In this document: positions 1 to 12,132 of the stretch, in pieces | Position numbering within the stretch: the stretch's first letter is position 1 | How the letters are laid out: each line of letters starts with the position of its first letter | From: Piscicola geometra | Taxonomy: Eukaryota > Annelida > Clitellata > Hirudinida > Piscicolidae | Reading direction: 5' to 3' | Length of the DNA stretch: 64,000 nt | Assembly: GCA_943735955.1 (NCBI GenBank) | Contig: OX030963.1 | Coordinates: 5,168,223-5,232,222 of the forward strand | Notes under the pieces: model-generated | Told to the model about the DNA's origin: nothing | What the model saw: only the letters and a program-made list of their open reading frames with translations | Databases searched by the model: none | Made by a program: the position numbers and the translations under genes

Positions 1-1731
1 CTGTTGGTTTTTGTTGGCTGCTGGTTGTTGTTGGCTGCTGGTTGTTGCTCGCCTCTGGTTGTTGCTCGCTGCTGATTGTTGGTGGCTGCTGGTCGCAGAT
101 CGCTGCTGTTTTTCTTTTCTGCGGGAGCGCTTTTCACTGGCGAGCCGACGAATCTCTGCTTCCCCCTCTTCTAGTCTCATGCGCACAGCTTGCCTCCATC
201 TGCTTTTATCTTCAGCAAGCGATTCCCAGGTGCTGACGTCGATCTCTGTAGATTTCAGATCGTGCTTGCAGGCGTCCTTGCAGCGAAGGTATGGCCTGCC
301 AGTTGCTCTCCAACCTGAGGCAAGATCGCCGAATAGCACGTCTTTGGGAAGTCGGCCATCATCCATCCGACGTACATGTCCTAACCATCAGAGACGTCTT
401 TGACGAAGAAGAGTGGTCATGCTTGAAATGGCTGCCCTCGCCAACACCTCGTTGTTTGTGACGCGGTCTTGCCATGAGATTCCGAGCATGCGTCGAAGAC
501 ACCGCATGTGGAAAGCGCTCAATCTTTTTTCCTGGTATGCGTATAGTGTCCAGGATTCACTGGCGTAAAGAAGAGTGCTCAGAACACATGCCTTGTACAC
601 AGATATCTTTGTCTTTATTGTCAGCATCTTGTTGCTCCAAACTCTTGGTGACAGCCTGGCAAAGGTTGTCGAAGCTTTGCCGATCCTCTGGTTCAGTTCT
701 GCAACTAGTGAGAAGTCATCAGTGATTGTCGAACCAAGGTAGGTAAACTGGCTGACGACTTCCAGAGCATAGTTGTTGATAGTGATGTGAGGTCGTTCTG
801 CGTGCTGTGCCATCACCTGTGTTTTCTTGAAGCTGATTTGTAGGTTAAACTCATCGCATGCCTTTGAAAACCTGTCGAGCAGTCTTTGCAGTTCTGTTTC
901 AGTGTGGGTGACCAGTGCTGCATCATCCACAAACAGCATGTCTCTTATCATCACTTTTCGTATTTTGCTTTTTGCCTTCAGACGAGCCAGGTTGAAAAGA
1001 CTGCCATCTGATCGGGAATGAAGATATACACCTTCTGTTGATGCTCCAAAGGCACGTTTCAGCATAACAGCGAAGAAGATGCCGAAGAGAGTGGGAGCGA
1101 GAACACAGCCTTGTTTGACGCCACTGCGGATTTCAAAAGCACTTGATGTCGACCCATCGTACGGCACAGTGCTTTTCATATTGTCATGAAACAACTTTAT
1201 CACGCTCAGGAGCTTTGGTGGGCAGCCAATCTTTGCCAGAATTTTGAAGAGTCCATCCCTACTGACAAGATCAAACGCTTTGGTCAGGTCTATGAAAGCT
1301 AAGAAAAGGGGTTTGTGTTGTTCTCTGCCTTTTTCTTGCAGTTGTCTGAGTGTGAAGATCATATCTATGGTTGACCTTTCTGCGCGAAACCCAGCTTGTG
1401 ATTCTGGATACACCCTATCAGCAAGCTTCTGTAATCTTTTTAGGACTACACGTGCGAACACTTTGCCCACGACACTGAGGAGAGATATTCCTCTGTAGTT
1501 GTTGCAATCACTTCTCTCGCCCTTGTTCTTGTATAAGGTGATTATTTTGGCATCTCTCATGTCCTGAGGTACAGTTCCTTCTTCCCATTCTGGCAGAGGA
1601 GACCGTGCAGTTGTTCTAGGAGGGCTGTGCTTCCGCATTTGATGACTTCTGGTGGTATGCCATCAGCCCCTAGAGCTTTCCCTGAAGACAAACTTTCAAT
1701 AGCCTTCTTTAATTCTGTAACACTGGGCTTT
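1..1731 (-). mobile_element. RTE-like LINE, 3' part (end of an earlier tandem unit)
   Basis: 3' portion of an APE-type non-LTR retrotransposon read on the minus strand; the window opens inside its 3' tail. It is the same sequence as 7116-8846 and 14265-15995. At 1731/1732 the LINE stops inside its RT N-terminal region and joins unrelated DNA. The longest copy (14072-16998) continues in LINE sequence past the equivalent point, so 1731/1732 is a duplication junction and not a retrotransposition end. Visible differences between copies are one base (G at 142, A at 7257 and 14406) and a 34-base length difference in the CAA/CAG-rich tail. The clade name is inference from protein resemblance. Confidence 0.85.
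388..1638 (-). pseudogene. LINE reverse transcriptase, C-terminal two thirds (copy 1)
   Basis: Encodes 416 residues with RT motifs in order: YRGISLLSVVGKVFARV, AFIDLTKAFDLV (motif A with catalytic Asp), GVKQGCVLAPTLFG (motif B) and FVDDAALV (motif C), then the LINE C-terminal segment. The ORF ends at TGA 388-390, but the same frame continues at once as WLGHVRRMDDG. Related elements read RLRWLGHV there, so the stop is best explained as CGA to TGA. The N-terminus is out of frame with the upstream part of the element, as seen in copy 3. Not expected to make an active protein. Confidence 0.85.
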
Positions 1732-1981
1732 ACGGTATAGCAAGTTTGAGACCTTTAAGACACATTACCAGGCACTCATGCTTTTTAAATAATAAAAAAA
1801 GAATTAGAAAAACAAACATTTAAAAAAATGCGAGATGAGAAAAAGTTTGCTAATGGAGACAGAACACCCCCTGCTATGGGTCTAAAAAGACAAATGTTCA
1901 AATGAAAAGTTGCGTGGGTGAGCGCGTGAATGATTAAATGGAGGGATAACTTAAATCTACGCTTGGTTGTTTTCATTCCAG
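1732..1981 (+). other. Presumed intron upstream of the Q/N-rich exon
   Basis: AT-rich non-coding stretch between the duplication junction and the splice acceptor at 1981. It ends in a pyrimidine-rich run and CAG, and nothing else is recognisable in it. The exons that must lie upstream of the Q/N-rich exon are not in this unit, so only the 3' end of the gene was duplicated. Confidence 0.5.
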
Positions 1982-2531
1982 CCAATTTATTTGAACCCTG
2001 TCTCTTTCGGTGCCTCTGAAAATGCCATTCAACAAAAACAACAACAACAACAAAAACAGCAGCAGCAACAAAATCATCAGCTAGTACGACAACAAGAGCA
2101 ATCTCAAAGGTTACAACAATCACAAAAACTTAAACAGCAACAAAAAAATCAACAACAACAACCCCTCTTAGACACACATGAACGACAATTCAAAGATCAT
2201 CTGGACAGCTTGAAGCATCACTTACAACAACCTCAGCAGTTACTTCAACAACAACCTCAACAACTGAAACAACAACTGCAACAACAACAAAACCCTATTC
2301 AGCAACAATTAAAACAACAACAACAACAAAAACAACAAGAATCAAACATCCCAGATCTTCTAAACAACCTAAGTCTTAGCAACAACAACAACAACAGTAA
2401 CAAAAACAACATCAAACAAGACTCAGCCAACGATACCAACACAAATTTAAAGAACGTAAATTTATTCAATAAGGATGAAGGTGCTTTTAGGGATGGTAAT
2501 GATACTGATGCTAATGTTGATGATAATGATA

Positions 2532-2566
<35 letters not shown>

Positions 2567-4579
2567 AATGATACAAGCAAATACAAATCAATTTGTCTAT
2601 TCGAAAATTCTAGGAATTTTAACGAGAGATATGATGATGAACGCAACACCATTGAAAACGAATTAACTACTCCTACTAGTACAACTAATACTACTAATAC
2701 TACTACTACTACAACTACTCCTACTAGTACAACTACTACTACTAATACTAATACTACTACTAGTACAACTACTACTACTAATACTACTACTACCAAAACT
2801 ACTCCTACTAGTACAACTACTCCTTTATATAATAACAACAATATTAATATCTTGACTCATGATAATTGTAGAAGAGCATTAGTCGCTTCCTGTCAACCAA
2901 AACTGTTAATTCAACCACCAACGCAAGCTTCACCACAACTACCACCATTACAACCGCTATCACAACCACCACCACAACTATCACCATCACAACTACCACA
3001 ACCACTACCACACCTAACACCATTACAACCGCTATCACAACCACCACCCCAACTACCCCCAAGAAATCACAACCACACTTCTCGACAAGTAACACGGGCA
3101 ACAGTCTTAGCACCCTCTCCAACATCGGAACCACAAAAACATCCAAAGTCAATGAACTACAACATCTACAATAACAACAACTCCAACAACTCTGATAACA
3201 ACTACACTAACAATCATGTGAACAACAGCAACATCTACAAAAACTACAACAACTCTATCAACAACAACAAAAACAACAACAACAAAGACAACAACAACAT
3301 CAAAAGAGACAGAAGTCTGAAAAGGGTGAGATTTGCGGATGAAAAAGGGAAACTAGATTACAATGATGTCAGCCATATCAGCAACAACAACAAAAAAAAC
3401 AACATCAACAAAAATATTATTTGTGACGACAACAACACCAAAATGAATGAAAACAAAAATGATATGAATAGGAATTTAATAGATGAGTATGATGGGTATA
3501 TAAAGCCAAGCTGTCCACCAATCTACAACAACACCATGACCGACAGAACCAAAGACAACAGCAACAACACTATCACAACCACAAACAACAACTACAAAAC
3601 TGACAACAACGTCAAAAACAACAACTTCGAATACAACAACAATTCTCGTAACCACATTAATACCAGCTCCAACACTCACAACAACCTAGGTGTTTATATC
3701 ACCAGCAACCAAGATAACAAAAATAGTAATATAAATAAAAAATATATAAATAATAATAATAATGATAATAATAATTATGATGATGATGATACTTGTACTT
3801 ATATGTATCATGAAAACCCATATACGGAAATCACAGATGAATTTAATGATGACTACAACAACAAAAACATCAACATGAACAGCAACAAAAACAACAATTT
3901 CAAAAATACAAATGTAAACAGTGACGTCACGATGAGTCATAAACAAAATGGAGGAGACGAATTCAAACTGTGTATTTTAGACGTGAACGATTTTGATGAA
4001 AAAGTATTCAATGATATTTTGTTCAACAAAAACCATCTCAACAGCAACAACAGCAGTAATAATAACAATCATAACAACAACAACAACAACAACAACATTT
4101 CAAACAACGATGTGAACAGATTCGCAACAAACAACGTCACAGCTGGGGCAGTATCTGGCAACAAAAATAATATTTATGATGTTACCAACTACACCCTGAG
4201 CAACAACAACAACCACACTAACAGCTACATCACAGCAAGGAGTTACAACAACAAGATTCTCAACAACAACAACAACAACAATTTTCTCAACGACAACAAC
4301 AACAACAACAACCACACTATTCTCAAGGACAACAACAACAAAAATGTTGTCATAGACACCAAAACAGAGGAAAGTCTTCAGAAAATAACGGAAGTTTCAA
4401 CCGAAGTGCTACTGCGCAGTAGAGACAAAACTCTTTCCTTAGCCGTTGAGTTGGCGGCCATTTTTAAGCGGAAGAAGGTCGAAGACGTTCCGGAAGTTGG
4501 GGTGAGGTTGAAGCGGATGAGTCACGAGGTGCAGATGATGACGTCGGTGGCTGGCAGGGTTCTCAAAAAGAGTGTGCAG
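1982..4579 (+). CDS. Q/N/T-rich prion-like protein, large internal exon (copy 1)
   Basis: A single exon of 866 codons, phase 0 at both ends, bounded by an acceptor (TTTTCATTCCAG, ending 1981) and a donor (GTGCAG/GTGAGG at 4580). The frame has no ATG near its start, so the N-terminus must come from an upstream exon. Order of composition: glutamine-rich block (about residues 15-125), Asn runs, an acidic block with a run of 12 Asp, Thr/Asn-rich block, Pro/Gln/Leu block, long Asn-rich stretch, then an ordinary amphipathic segment at the C-terminus (about residues 800-866, containing SLAVELAAIF). Q, N and T runs come from the same CAA/AAC/ACA tract in different registers. Family not recognised. 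Low complexity points to a disordered, assembly-prone protein (inference). Confidence 0.6.
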
Positions 4580-5017
4580 GTGAGGGGGGACGGAAAGATA
4601 GGTGTGTTGGATGTGCGTGTGTGGATTGGTTGGATGGCTGTGTGAATGAACTGGATGAGTGAGATGGAAAAAAGGAACAAGTGAAGGGAAAAGCTGTTTG
4701 AATGAATACATACATTACATAGGGCAAAGTTGGGAGGATGGTGAAAGAGAGGTTGGAAGGTTGTTATTACCATGGCTACTAATGCCCCAACCCTTACATC
4801 CCCTTCTTCATATTTTCATCCCTCCACCACCCTCCCTTCTTCCTTCTACGACCCTTCCTTCTTCCCTCCACCACCCTCCCTCCTTTCCTCCACCACCCTC
4901 TCTTCATCCAATCACTACCCTGCATCTCTTCTTTTCTCCTTCCACTACTCTCACTTTATTCTTTCACCACCTTCTTTTTTCTCTCGTTCCACCTCTATCT
5001 TTCTCACCTTCCACCAG

Positions 5018-6232
5018 TCTCCCCCGATCATTCCAATACCCTATTTCCTTCCCTTCCTCTCTCTACCACCCTCATTTATTTTCTCTCTAACCTTCTTCCC
5101 CCATCTCCTTTCCTCCACCACCACCACCACCATCTCCACCTTTTCCACCACCACCACCTCCAACACCACCACCACCACCTTTACCACCACCACCACCTCC
5201 AACACCACCACCACCACCTCCACCACCACCACCACCACCACCTCCACCACCACCACCTCCACCACCACCACCTCCACCACCACCACCACCACTACGATGA
5301 TGAAGGCTTGGCACACAGACCTGATTGGCTCAATGTTGGAAACCTCTGAAGACCTTTGCCTCCTCCACAAGAGACTACACCACGTGACGTCTGGAGTTGA
5401 TCACGTGATGAAACTAATCAACAACAACAACAACTGTACAGTGACGTACGCTGACGTTTGTGAAGACTTTGATGACGTCATGGCACAAGTGAACGTCATA
5501 AACACCTTTGTTGACATAGTTATCAACAAGGCTCCACTCTTGAGCCGGCTACCTAGCAGCCAATCACTGCCTTCCTCCAATCAAGGGAGTCCTTCTTTTC
5601 TTCACCAGCCCACCAATCAGCGCTCTTTCAGTAATTTCAGTGGCAATTTTTCTAGACCGACCCAACAACATCAACAACAGAAACAACAACTACAACATCG
5701 CCACTACCCGTTGCAACAACTACAACAAATACGACAACACCCGGTACAACATTTACCAGCTTTCTGCCACAGCACCCCATCTTCTCCCTCAACATCACGC
5801 CACCACAGCCGTTCTATGCATCGTAAGCCGCCCATCTCTTCAAAACACCATTTCAACAACAACAACAACAATTACTACAACAACTACAACTACAACACGA
5901 TCTTGGAAAGGGCAGCAAGCAGGGATGCACTTGACAACAACACTCTGCCATCTTTTGGTTACCACAACAACACTATAGCACACTTCAGTTACAATAACAA
6001 CAACAACAACTCTCACAGAGACAGAAGCAGAAGTAACAGTGTCACTCAAATCAACAACAACAACAACATCTTTGATAAGAATTTCAACAACAACAACAAC
6101 TACATCAAACAAACAAGATCTTCATCAATTCAAAATAGACCCCTCCCACCACCACCGGTACCATCATCATCACCATCACCTCCACCACTGCCACCGTCAC
6201 CACCTCAATACCTACTAAACTCTTTTTTCTAA
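5018..6232 (+). CDS. Q/N-rich prion-like protein, terminal exon (copy 1)
   Basis: Open frame ending at TAA 6230-6232. The acceptor at 5017 (TTTCTCACCTTCCACCAG) is proposed because it keeps phase 0 with the donor at 4580 and gives a 438-base pyrimidine-rich intron; an acceptor nearer 5300 is possible but the sites seen there are out of phase. After a Thr-rich stretch from (CCA)n, residues encoded from about 5300 look globular and helical (DLIGSMLETSEDLCLLHKRL, then an Asp/Glu/Val-rich helix). Next come Gln- and Asn-rich tracts and a proline-rich C-terminus (RPLPPPPVPSSSP) that could bind SH3, WW or EVH1 domains (inference). No known family recognised. Confidence 0.5.
   Translation, partial: SPPIIPIPYFLPFLSLPPSFIFSLTFFPHLLSSTTTTTISTFSTTTTSNTTTTTFTTTTTSNTTTTTSTTTTTTTSTTTTSTTTTSTTTTTTTMMKAWHTDLIGSMLETSEDLCLLHKRLHHVTSGVDHVMKLINNNNNCTVTYADVCEDFDDVMAQVNVINTFVDIVINKAPLLSRLPSSQSLPSSNQGSPSFLHQPTNQRSFSNFSGNFSRPTQQHQQQKQQLQHRHYPLQQLQQIRQHPVQHLPAFCHSTPSSPSTSRHHSRSMHRKPPISSKHHFNNNNNNYYNNYNYNTILERAASRDALDNNTLPSFGYHNNTIAHFSYNNNNNNSHRDRSRSNSVTQINNNNNIFDKNFNNNNNYIKQTRSSSIQNRPLPPPPVPSSSPSPPPLPPSPPQYLLNSFF
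5116..5296 (+). repeat. (CCA)n trinucleotide tract
   Basis: Imperfect (ACC)n interrupted by TCC and AAC, coding for Thr-rich sequence in the terminal-exon frame if the proposed acceptor is right. Repeated at 12231-12411. Confidence 0.9.
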
Positions 6233-6238
6233 CATCAT

Positions 6239-6321
6239 CACACACACACGCACGCACGCACACACACATACACACAAATACACACACACACATACACACA
6301 CATACGCACACACACACTCAC
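6239..6321. repeat. (CA)n tract in the 3' UTR
   Basis: CACACA with GCAC and TACA interruptions, starting seven bases after the stop codon of the Q/N-rich gene. Repeated at 13354-13436. Confidence 0.9.
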
Positions 6322-6525
6322 AATAACGACGTTTAAACAAGAGGCGATAGCTTCAATCCTTATTCCTCTTTTCAAGAAAAGCTCCAGCAGAGAATTCAGC
6401 AGGTGGTGCAATGGGCGGTGTGGCCTTATAAGCGTGGTGTGCATTTAAAGCGCGAAATTTCAAAATTGTTCCACAGATTTCAACATCTATGCTTGTTATT
6501 TTTAGCGATCAAACTTTCGATCCAC

Positions 6526-6531
6526 AATAAA
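6526..6531 (+). terminator. Poly(A) signal AATAAA of the Q/N-rich gene (copy 1)
   Basis: Canonical hexamer about 295 bases after the stop codon, the first good one in this strand after the coding end. It supports 5018-6232 as a terminal exon. Confidence 0.55.
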
Positions 6532-6539
6532 ACGATTTA

Positions 6540-6956
6540 GTCTCTGTGAAATCATTTTTGAGATTGGTGTGAGGAAGATGATGATGATGATGGATGTGAA
6601 AGCGATAATGGCGATGATGATGATGATAGTATGATAATCATCACCGTTGAACTAATAGATAGAGATTACAATCTAGTGTTTATTTAGACTCTTGAAAGCA
6701 AACAAGACCAGAAGAATGAGAGAAAAGAAATAGAAAGTTAATGGCGTTGATAAAATATTAAATAAATAAATAAATAATAATTGTAATAATAATTGAATAG
6801 AAATAATCAATATTTTAGGATTAATAATAATAAGAAATTTTTATGTAATGAACAACCTTCAGTTTGAGGTTGAGTTGAAGGGATGATGGTCCAAACAAGA
6901 TAAGCTCACTAACGTTCATCTAGGTTTAAACCAATTTCAGAAGGGTTTAACCCCAT
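6540..6956. other. 3' flank, no gene seen
   Basis: AT-rich DNA with short (GAT)n and (AATA)n tracts between the poly(A) signal and the LINE tail. Nothing coding is visible. Same content at 13655-14071. Confidence 0.5.
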
Positions 6957-8846
6957 GTTAATAATAATAATAATATTAATATAATTAATTTGTTGTTGGC
7001 GTCCTTCAGTCTAAATAGACAATGGACTTGCGCCGAGGGAGAACTTTTCGCTGTGGTTTTGTCGCTGCTGGTTGTTGTTCTCTGATGGTTGTTGTTCTTT
7101 GTTGGTTGTTGTTCTCTTCTGATTGTCGTTCGCAGCTGGTTGTTGTTGGCTGTTGGTTGTTGCTCGCCTCTGGTTGTTGCTCGCTGCTGATTGTTGGTGG
7201 CTGCTGGTCGCAGATCGCTGCTGTTTTTCTTTTCTGCGGGAGCGCTTTTCACTGGCAAGCCGACGAATCTCTGCTTCCCCCTCTTCTAGTCTCATGCGCA
7301 CAGCTTGCCTCCATCTGCTTTTATCTTCAGCAAGCGATTCCCAGGTGCTGACGTCGATCTCTGTAGATTTCAGATCGTGCTTGCAGGCGTCCTTGCAGCG
7401 AAGGTATGGCCTGCCAGTTGCTCTCCAACCTGAGGCAAGATCGCCGAATAGCACGTCTTTGGGAAGTCGGCCATCATCCATCCGACGTACATGTCCTAAC
7501 CATCAGAGACGTCTTTGACGAAGAAGAGTGGTCATGCTTGAAATGGCTGCCCTCGCCAACACCTCGTTGTTTGTGACGCGGTCTTGCCATGAGATTCCGA
7601 GCATGCGTCGAAGACACCGCATGTGGAAAGCGCTCAATCTTTTTTCCTGGTATGCGTATAGTGTCCAGGATTCACTGGCGTAAAGAAGAGTGCTCAGAAC
7701 ACATGCCTTGTACACAGATATCTTTGTCTTTATTGTCAGCATCTTGTTGCTCCAAACTCTTGGTGACAGCCTGGCAAAGGTTGTCGAAGCTTTGCCGATC
7801 CTCTGGTTCAGTTCTGCAACTAGTGAGAAGTCATCAGTGATTGTCGAACCAAGGTAGGTAAACTGGCTGACGACTTCCAGAGCATAGTTGTTGATAGTGA
7901 TGTGAGGTCGTTCTGCGTGCTGTGCCATCACCTGTGTTTTCTTGAAGCTGATTTGTAGGTTAAACTCATCGCATGCCTTTGAAAACCTGTCGAGCAGTCT
8001 TTGCAGTTCTGTTTCAGTGTGGGTGACCAGTGCTGCATCATCCACAAACAGCATGTCTCTTATCATCACTTTTCGTATTTTGCTTTTTGCCTTCAGACGA
8101 GCCAGGTTGAAAAGACTGCCATCTGATCGGGAATGAAGATATACACCTTCTGTTGATGCTCCAAAGGCACGTTTCAGCATAACAGCGAAGAAGATGCCGA
8201 AGAGAGTGGGAGCGAGAACACAGCCTTGTTTGACGCCACTGCGGATTTCAAAAGCACTTGATGTCGACCCATCGTACGGCACAGTGCTTTTCATATTGTC
8301 ATGAAACAACTTTATCACGCTCAGGAGCTTTGGTGGGCAGCCAATCTTTGCCAGAATTTTGAAGAGTCCATCCCTACTGACAAGATCAAACGCTTTGGTC
8401 AGGTCTATGAAAGCTAAGAAAAGGGGTTTGTGTTGTTCTCTGCCTTTTTCTTGCAGTTGTCTGAGTGTGAAGATCATATCTATGGTTGACCTTTCTGCGC
8501 GAAACCCAGCTTGTGATTCTGGATACACCCTATCAGCAAGCTTCTGTAATCTTTTTAGGACTACACGTGCGAACACTTTGCCCACGACACTGAGGAGAGA
8601 TATTCCTCTGTAGTTGTTGCAATCACTTCTCTCGCCCTTGTTCTTGTATAAGGTGATTATTTTGGCATCTCTCATGTCCTGAGGTACAGTTCCTTCTTCC
8701 CATTCTGGCAGAGGAGACCGTGCAGTTGTTCTAGGAGGGCTGTGCTTCCGCATTTGATGACTTCTGGTGGTATGCCATCAGCCCCTAGAGCTTTCCCTGA
8801 AGACAAACTTTCAATAGCCTTCTTTAATTCTGTAACACTGGGCTTT
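6957..8846 (-). mobile_element. RTE-like LINE, 3' part (copy 2)
   Basis: Reads on minus from an internal breakpoint at 8846 to a 3' end with a (TTA)n tail at 6957-6990. RTE-type LINEs often end in short tandem repeats, which fits. The 3' flank is shared with copy 3, so both descend from one insertion. The 3' coding end is a CAA/CAG-rich VNTR about 34 bases shorter than in copies 1 and 3. Confidence 0.85.
7503..8753 (-). pseudogene. LINE reverse transcriptase (copy 2)
   Basis: Protein identical to 388-1638: same RT motifs A, B and C (motif C FVDD) and the same TGA before WLGHVRRMDDG, followed in frame by a Lys/Arg- and then Gln/Asn-rich C-terminus to about 7022. Sharing the same stop shows that copies 1-3 come from one damaged parent. 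Confidence 0.85.
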
Positions 8847-9096
8847 ACGGTATAGCAAGTTTGAGACCTTTAAGACACATTACCAGGCACTCATGCTTTT
8901 TAAATAATAAAAAAAGAATTAGAAAAACAAACATTTAAAAAAATGCGAGATGAGAAAAAGTTTGCTAATGGAGACAGAACACCCCCTGCTATGGGTCTAA
9001 AAAGACAAATGTTCAAATGAAAAGTTGCGTGGGTGAGCGCGTGAATGATTAAATGGAGGGATAACTTAAATCTACGCTTGGTTGTTTTCATTCCAG

Positions 9097-9646
9097 CCAA
9101 TTTATTTGAACCCTGTCTCTTTCGGTGCCTCTGAAAATGCCATTCAACAAAAACAACAACAACAACAAAAACAGCAGCAGCAACAAAATCATCAGCTAGT
9201 ACGACAACAAGAGCAATCTCAAAGGTTACAACAATCACAAAAACTTAAACAGCAACAAAAAAATCAACAACAACAACCCCTCTTAGACACACATGAACGA
9301 CAATTCAAAGATCATCTGGACAGCTTGAAGCATCACTTACAACAACCTCAGCAGTTACTTCAACAACAACCTCAACAACTGAAACAACAACTGCAACAAC
9401 AACAAAACCCTATTCAGCAACAATTAAAACAACAACAACAACAAAAACAACAAGAATCAAACATCCCAGATCTTCTAAACAACCTAAGTCTTAGCAACAA
9501 CAACAACAACAGTAACAAAAACAACATCAAACAAGACTCAGCCAACGATACCAACACAAATTTAAAGAACGTAAATTTATTCAATAAGGATGAAGGTGCT
9601 TTTAGGGATGGTAATGATACTGATGCTAATGTTGATGATAATGATA

Positions 9647-9681
<35 letters not shown>

Positions 9682-11694
9682 AATGATACAAGCAAATACA
9701 AATCAATTTGTCTATTCGAAAATTCTAGGAATTTTAACGAGAGATATGATGATGAACGCAACACCATTGAAAACGAATTAACTACTCCTACTAGTACAAC
9801 TAATACTACTAATACTACTACTACTACAACTACTCCTACTAGTACAACTACTACTACTAATACTAATACTACTACTAGTACAACTACTACTACTAATACT
9901 ACTACTACCAAAACTACTCCTACTAGTACAACTACTCCTTTATATAATAACAACAATATTAATATCTTGACTCATGATAATTGTAGAAGAGCATTAGTCG
10001 CTTCCTGTCAACCAAAACTGTTAATTCAACCACCAACGCAAGCTTCACCACAACTACCACCATTACAACCGCTATCACAACCACCACCACAACTATCACC
10101 ATCACAACTACCACAACCACTACCACACCTAACACCATTACAACCGCTATCACAACCACCACCCCAACTACCCCCAAGAAATCACAACCACACTTCTCGA
10201 CAAGTAACACGGGCAACAGTCTTAGCACCCTCTCCAACATCGGAACCACAAAAACATCCAAAGTCAATGAACTACAACATCTACAATAACAACAACTCCA
10301 ACAACTCTGATAACAACTACACTAACAATCATGTGAACAACAGCAACATCTACAAAAACTACAACAACTCTATCAACAACAACAAAAACAACAACAACAA
10401 AGACAACAACAACATCAAAAGAGACAGAAGTCTGAAAAGGGTGAGATTTGCGGATGAAAAAGGGAAACTAGATTACAATGATGTCAGCCATATCAGCAAC
10501 AACAACAAAAAAAACAACATCAACAAAAATATTATTTGTGACGACAACAACACCAAAATGAATGAAAACAAAAATGATATGAATAGGAATTTAATAGATG
10601 AGTATGATGGGTATATAAAGCCAAGCTGTCCACCAATCTACAACAACACCATGACCGACAGAACCAAAGACAACAGCAACAACACTATCACAACCACAAA
10701 CAACAACTACAAAACTGACAACAACGTCAAAAACAACAACTTCGAATACAACAACAATTCTCGTAACCACATTAATACCAGCTCCAACACTCACAACAAC
10801 CTAGGTGTTTATATCACCAGCAACCAAGATAACAAAAATAGTAATATAAATAAAAAATATATAAATAATAATAATAATGATAATAATAATTATGATGATG
10901 ATGATACTTGTACTTATATGTATCATGAAAACCCATATACGGAAATCACAGATGAATTTAATGATGACTACAACAACAAAAACATCAACATGAACAGCAA
11001 CAAAAACAACAATTTCAAAAATACAAATGTAAACAGTGACGTCACGATGAGTCATAAACAAAATGGAGGAGACGAATTCAAACTGTGTATTTTAGACGTG
11101 AACGATTTTGATGAAAAAGTATTCAATGATATTTTGTTCAACAAAAACCATCTCAACAGCAACAACAGCAGTAATAATAACAATCATAACAACAACAACA
11201 ACAACAACAACATTTCAAACAACGATGTGAACAGATTCGCAACAAACAACGTCACAGCTGGGGCAGTATCTGGCAACAAAAATAATATTTATGATGTTAC
11301 CAACTACACCCTGAGCAACAACAACAACCACACTAACAGCTACATCACAGCAAGGAGTTACAACAACAAGATTCTCAACAACAACAACAACAACAATTTT
11401 CTCAACGACAACAACAACAACAACAACCACACTATTCTCAAGGACAACAACAACAAAAATGTTGTCATAGACACCAAAACAGAGGAAAGTCTTCAGAAAA
11501 TAACGGAAGTTTCAACCGAAGTGCTACTGCGCAGTAGAGACAAAACTCTTTCCTTAGCCGTTGAGTTGGCGGCCATTTTTAAGCGGAAGAAGGTCGAAGA
11601 CGTTCCGGAAGTTGGGGTGAGGTTGAAGCGGATGAGTCACGAGGTGCAGATGATGACGTCGGTGGCTGGCAGGGTTCTCAAAAAGAGTGTGCAG
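9097..11694 (+). CDS. Q/N/T-rich prion-like protein, large internal exon (copy 2)
   Basis: Translation identical to 1982-4579, with the same acceptor (ends 9096) and donor (GTGAGG at 11695). Because the unit lacks the upstream exons, this copy could be used as a repeated 3' exon set spliced from an upstream promoter, or may be silent. Which one cannot be decided from sequence. Confidence 0.55.
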
Positions 11695-12132
11695 GTGAGG
11701 GGGGACGGAAAGATAGGTGTGTTGGATGTGCGTGTGTGGATTGGTTGGATGGCTGTGTGAATGAACTGGATGAGTGAGATGGAAAAAAGGAACAAGTGAA
11801 GGGAAAAGCTGTTTGAATGAATACATACATTACATAGGGCAAAGTTGGGAGGATGGTGAAAGAGAGGTTGGAAGGTTGTTATTACCATGGCTACTAATGC
11901 CCCAACCCTTACATCCCCTTCTTCATATTTTCATCCCTCCACCACCCTCCCTTCTTCCTTCTACGACCCTTCCTTCTTCCCTCCACCACCCTCCCTCCTT
12001 TCCTCCACCACCCTCTCTTCATCCAATCACTACCCTGCATCTCTTCTTTTCTCCTTCCACTACTCTCACTTTATTCTTTCACCACCTTCTTTTTTCTCTC
12101 GTTCCACCTCTATCTTTCTCACCTTCCACCAG

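Larger units (their letters stand above)
1732..8846. repeat. Tandem segmental duplication, unit 1 (7115 bases)
   Basis: Repeats almost perfectly as 8847-15995. Every long ORF inside it recurs with an identical protein at an offset of +7115. The unit holds the 5' flank, two exons and the poly(A) signal of the Q/N-rich gene, then 3' flank and the 3' part of an RTE-like LINE. The right junction at 8846/8847 repeats the 1731/1732 junction exactly, so the array is head to tail with a breakpoint inside the LINE. Near identity means either a very recent duplication or an assembly error. Short homology at the breakpoint (about GGCTTT) cannot be tested without the ancestral left flank. Confidence 0.9.

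Noticed and set aside
2299..2841. Val/Leu-rich frame antisense to the Q/N-rich exon
   Set aside because: Mirror of CAA and ACT repeats on the other strand.
5087..5370. Poly-Gly and poly-Val frames antisense to (CCA)n
   Set aside because: Shadow of the trinucleotide tract.
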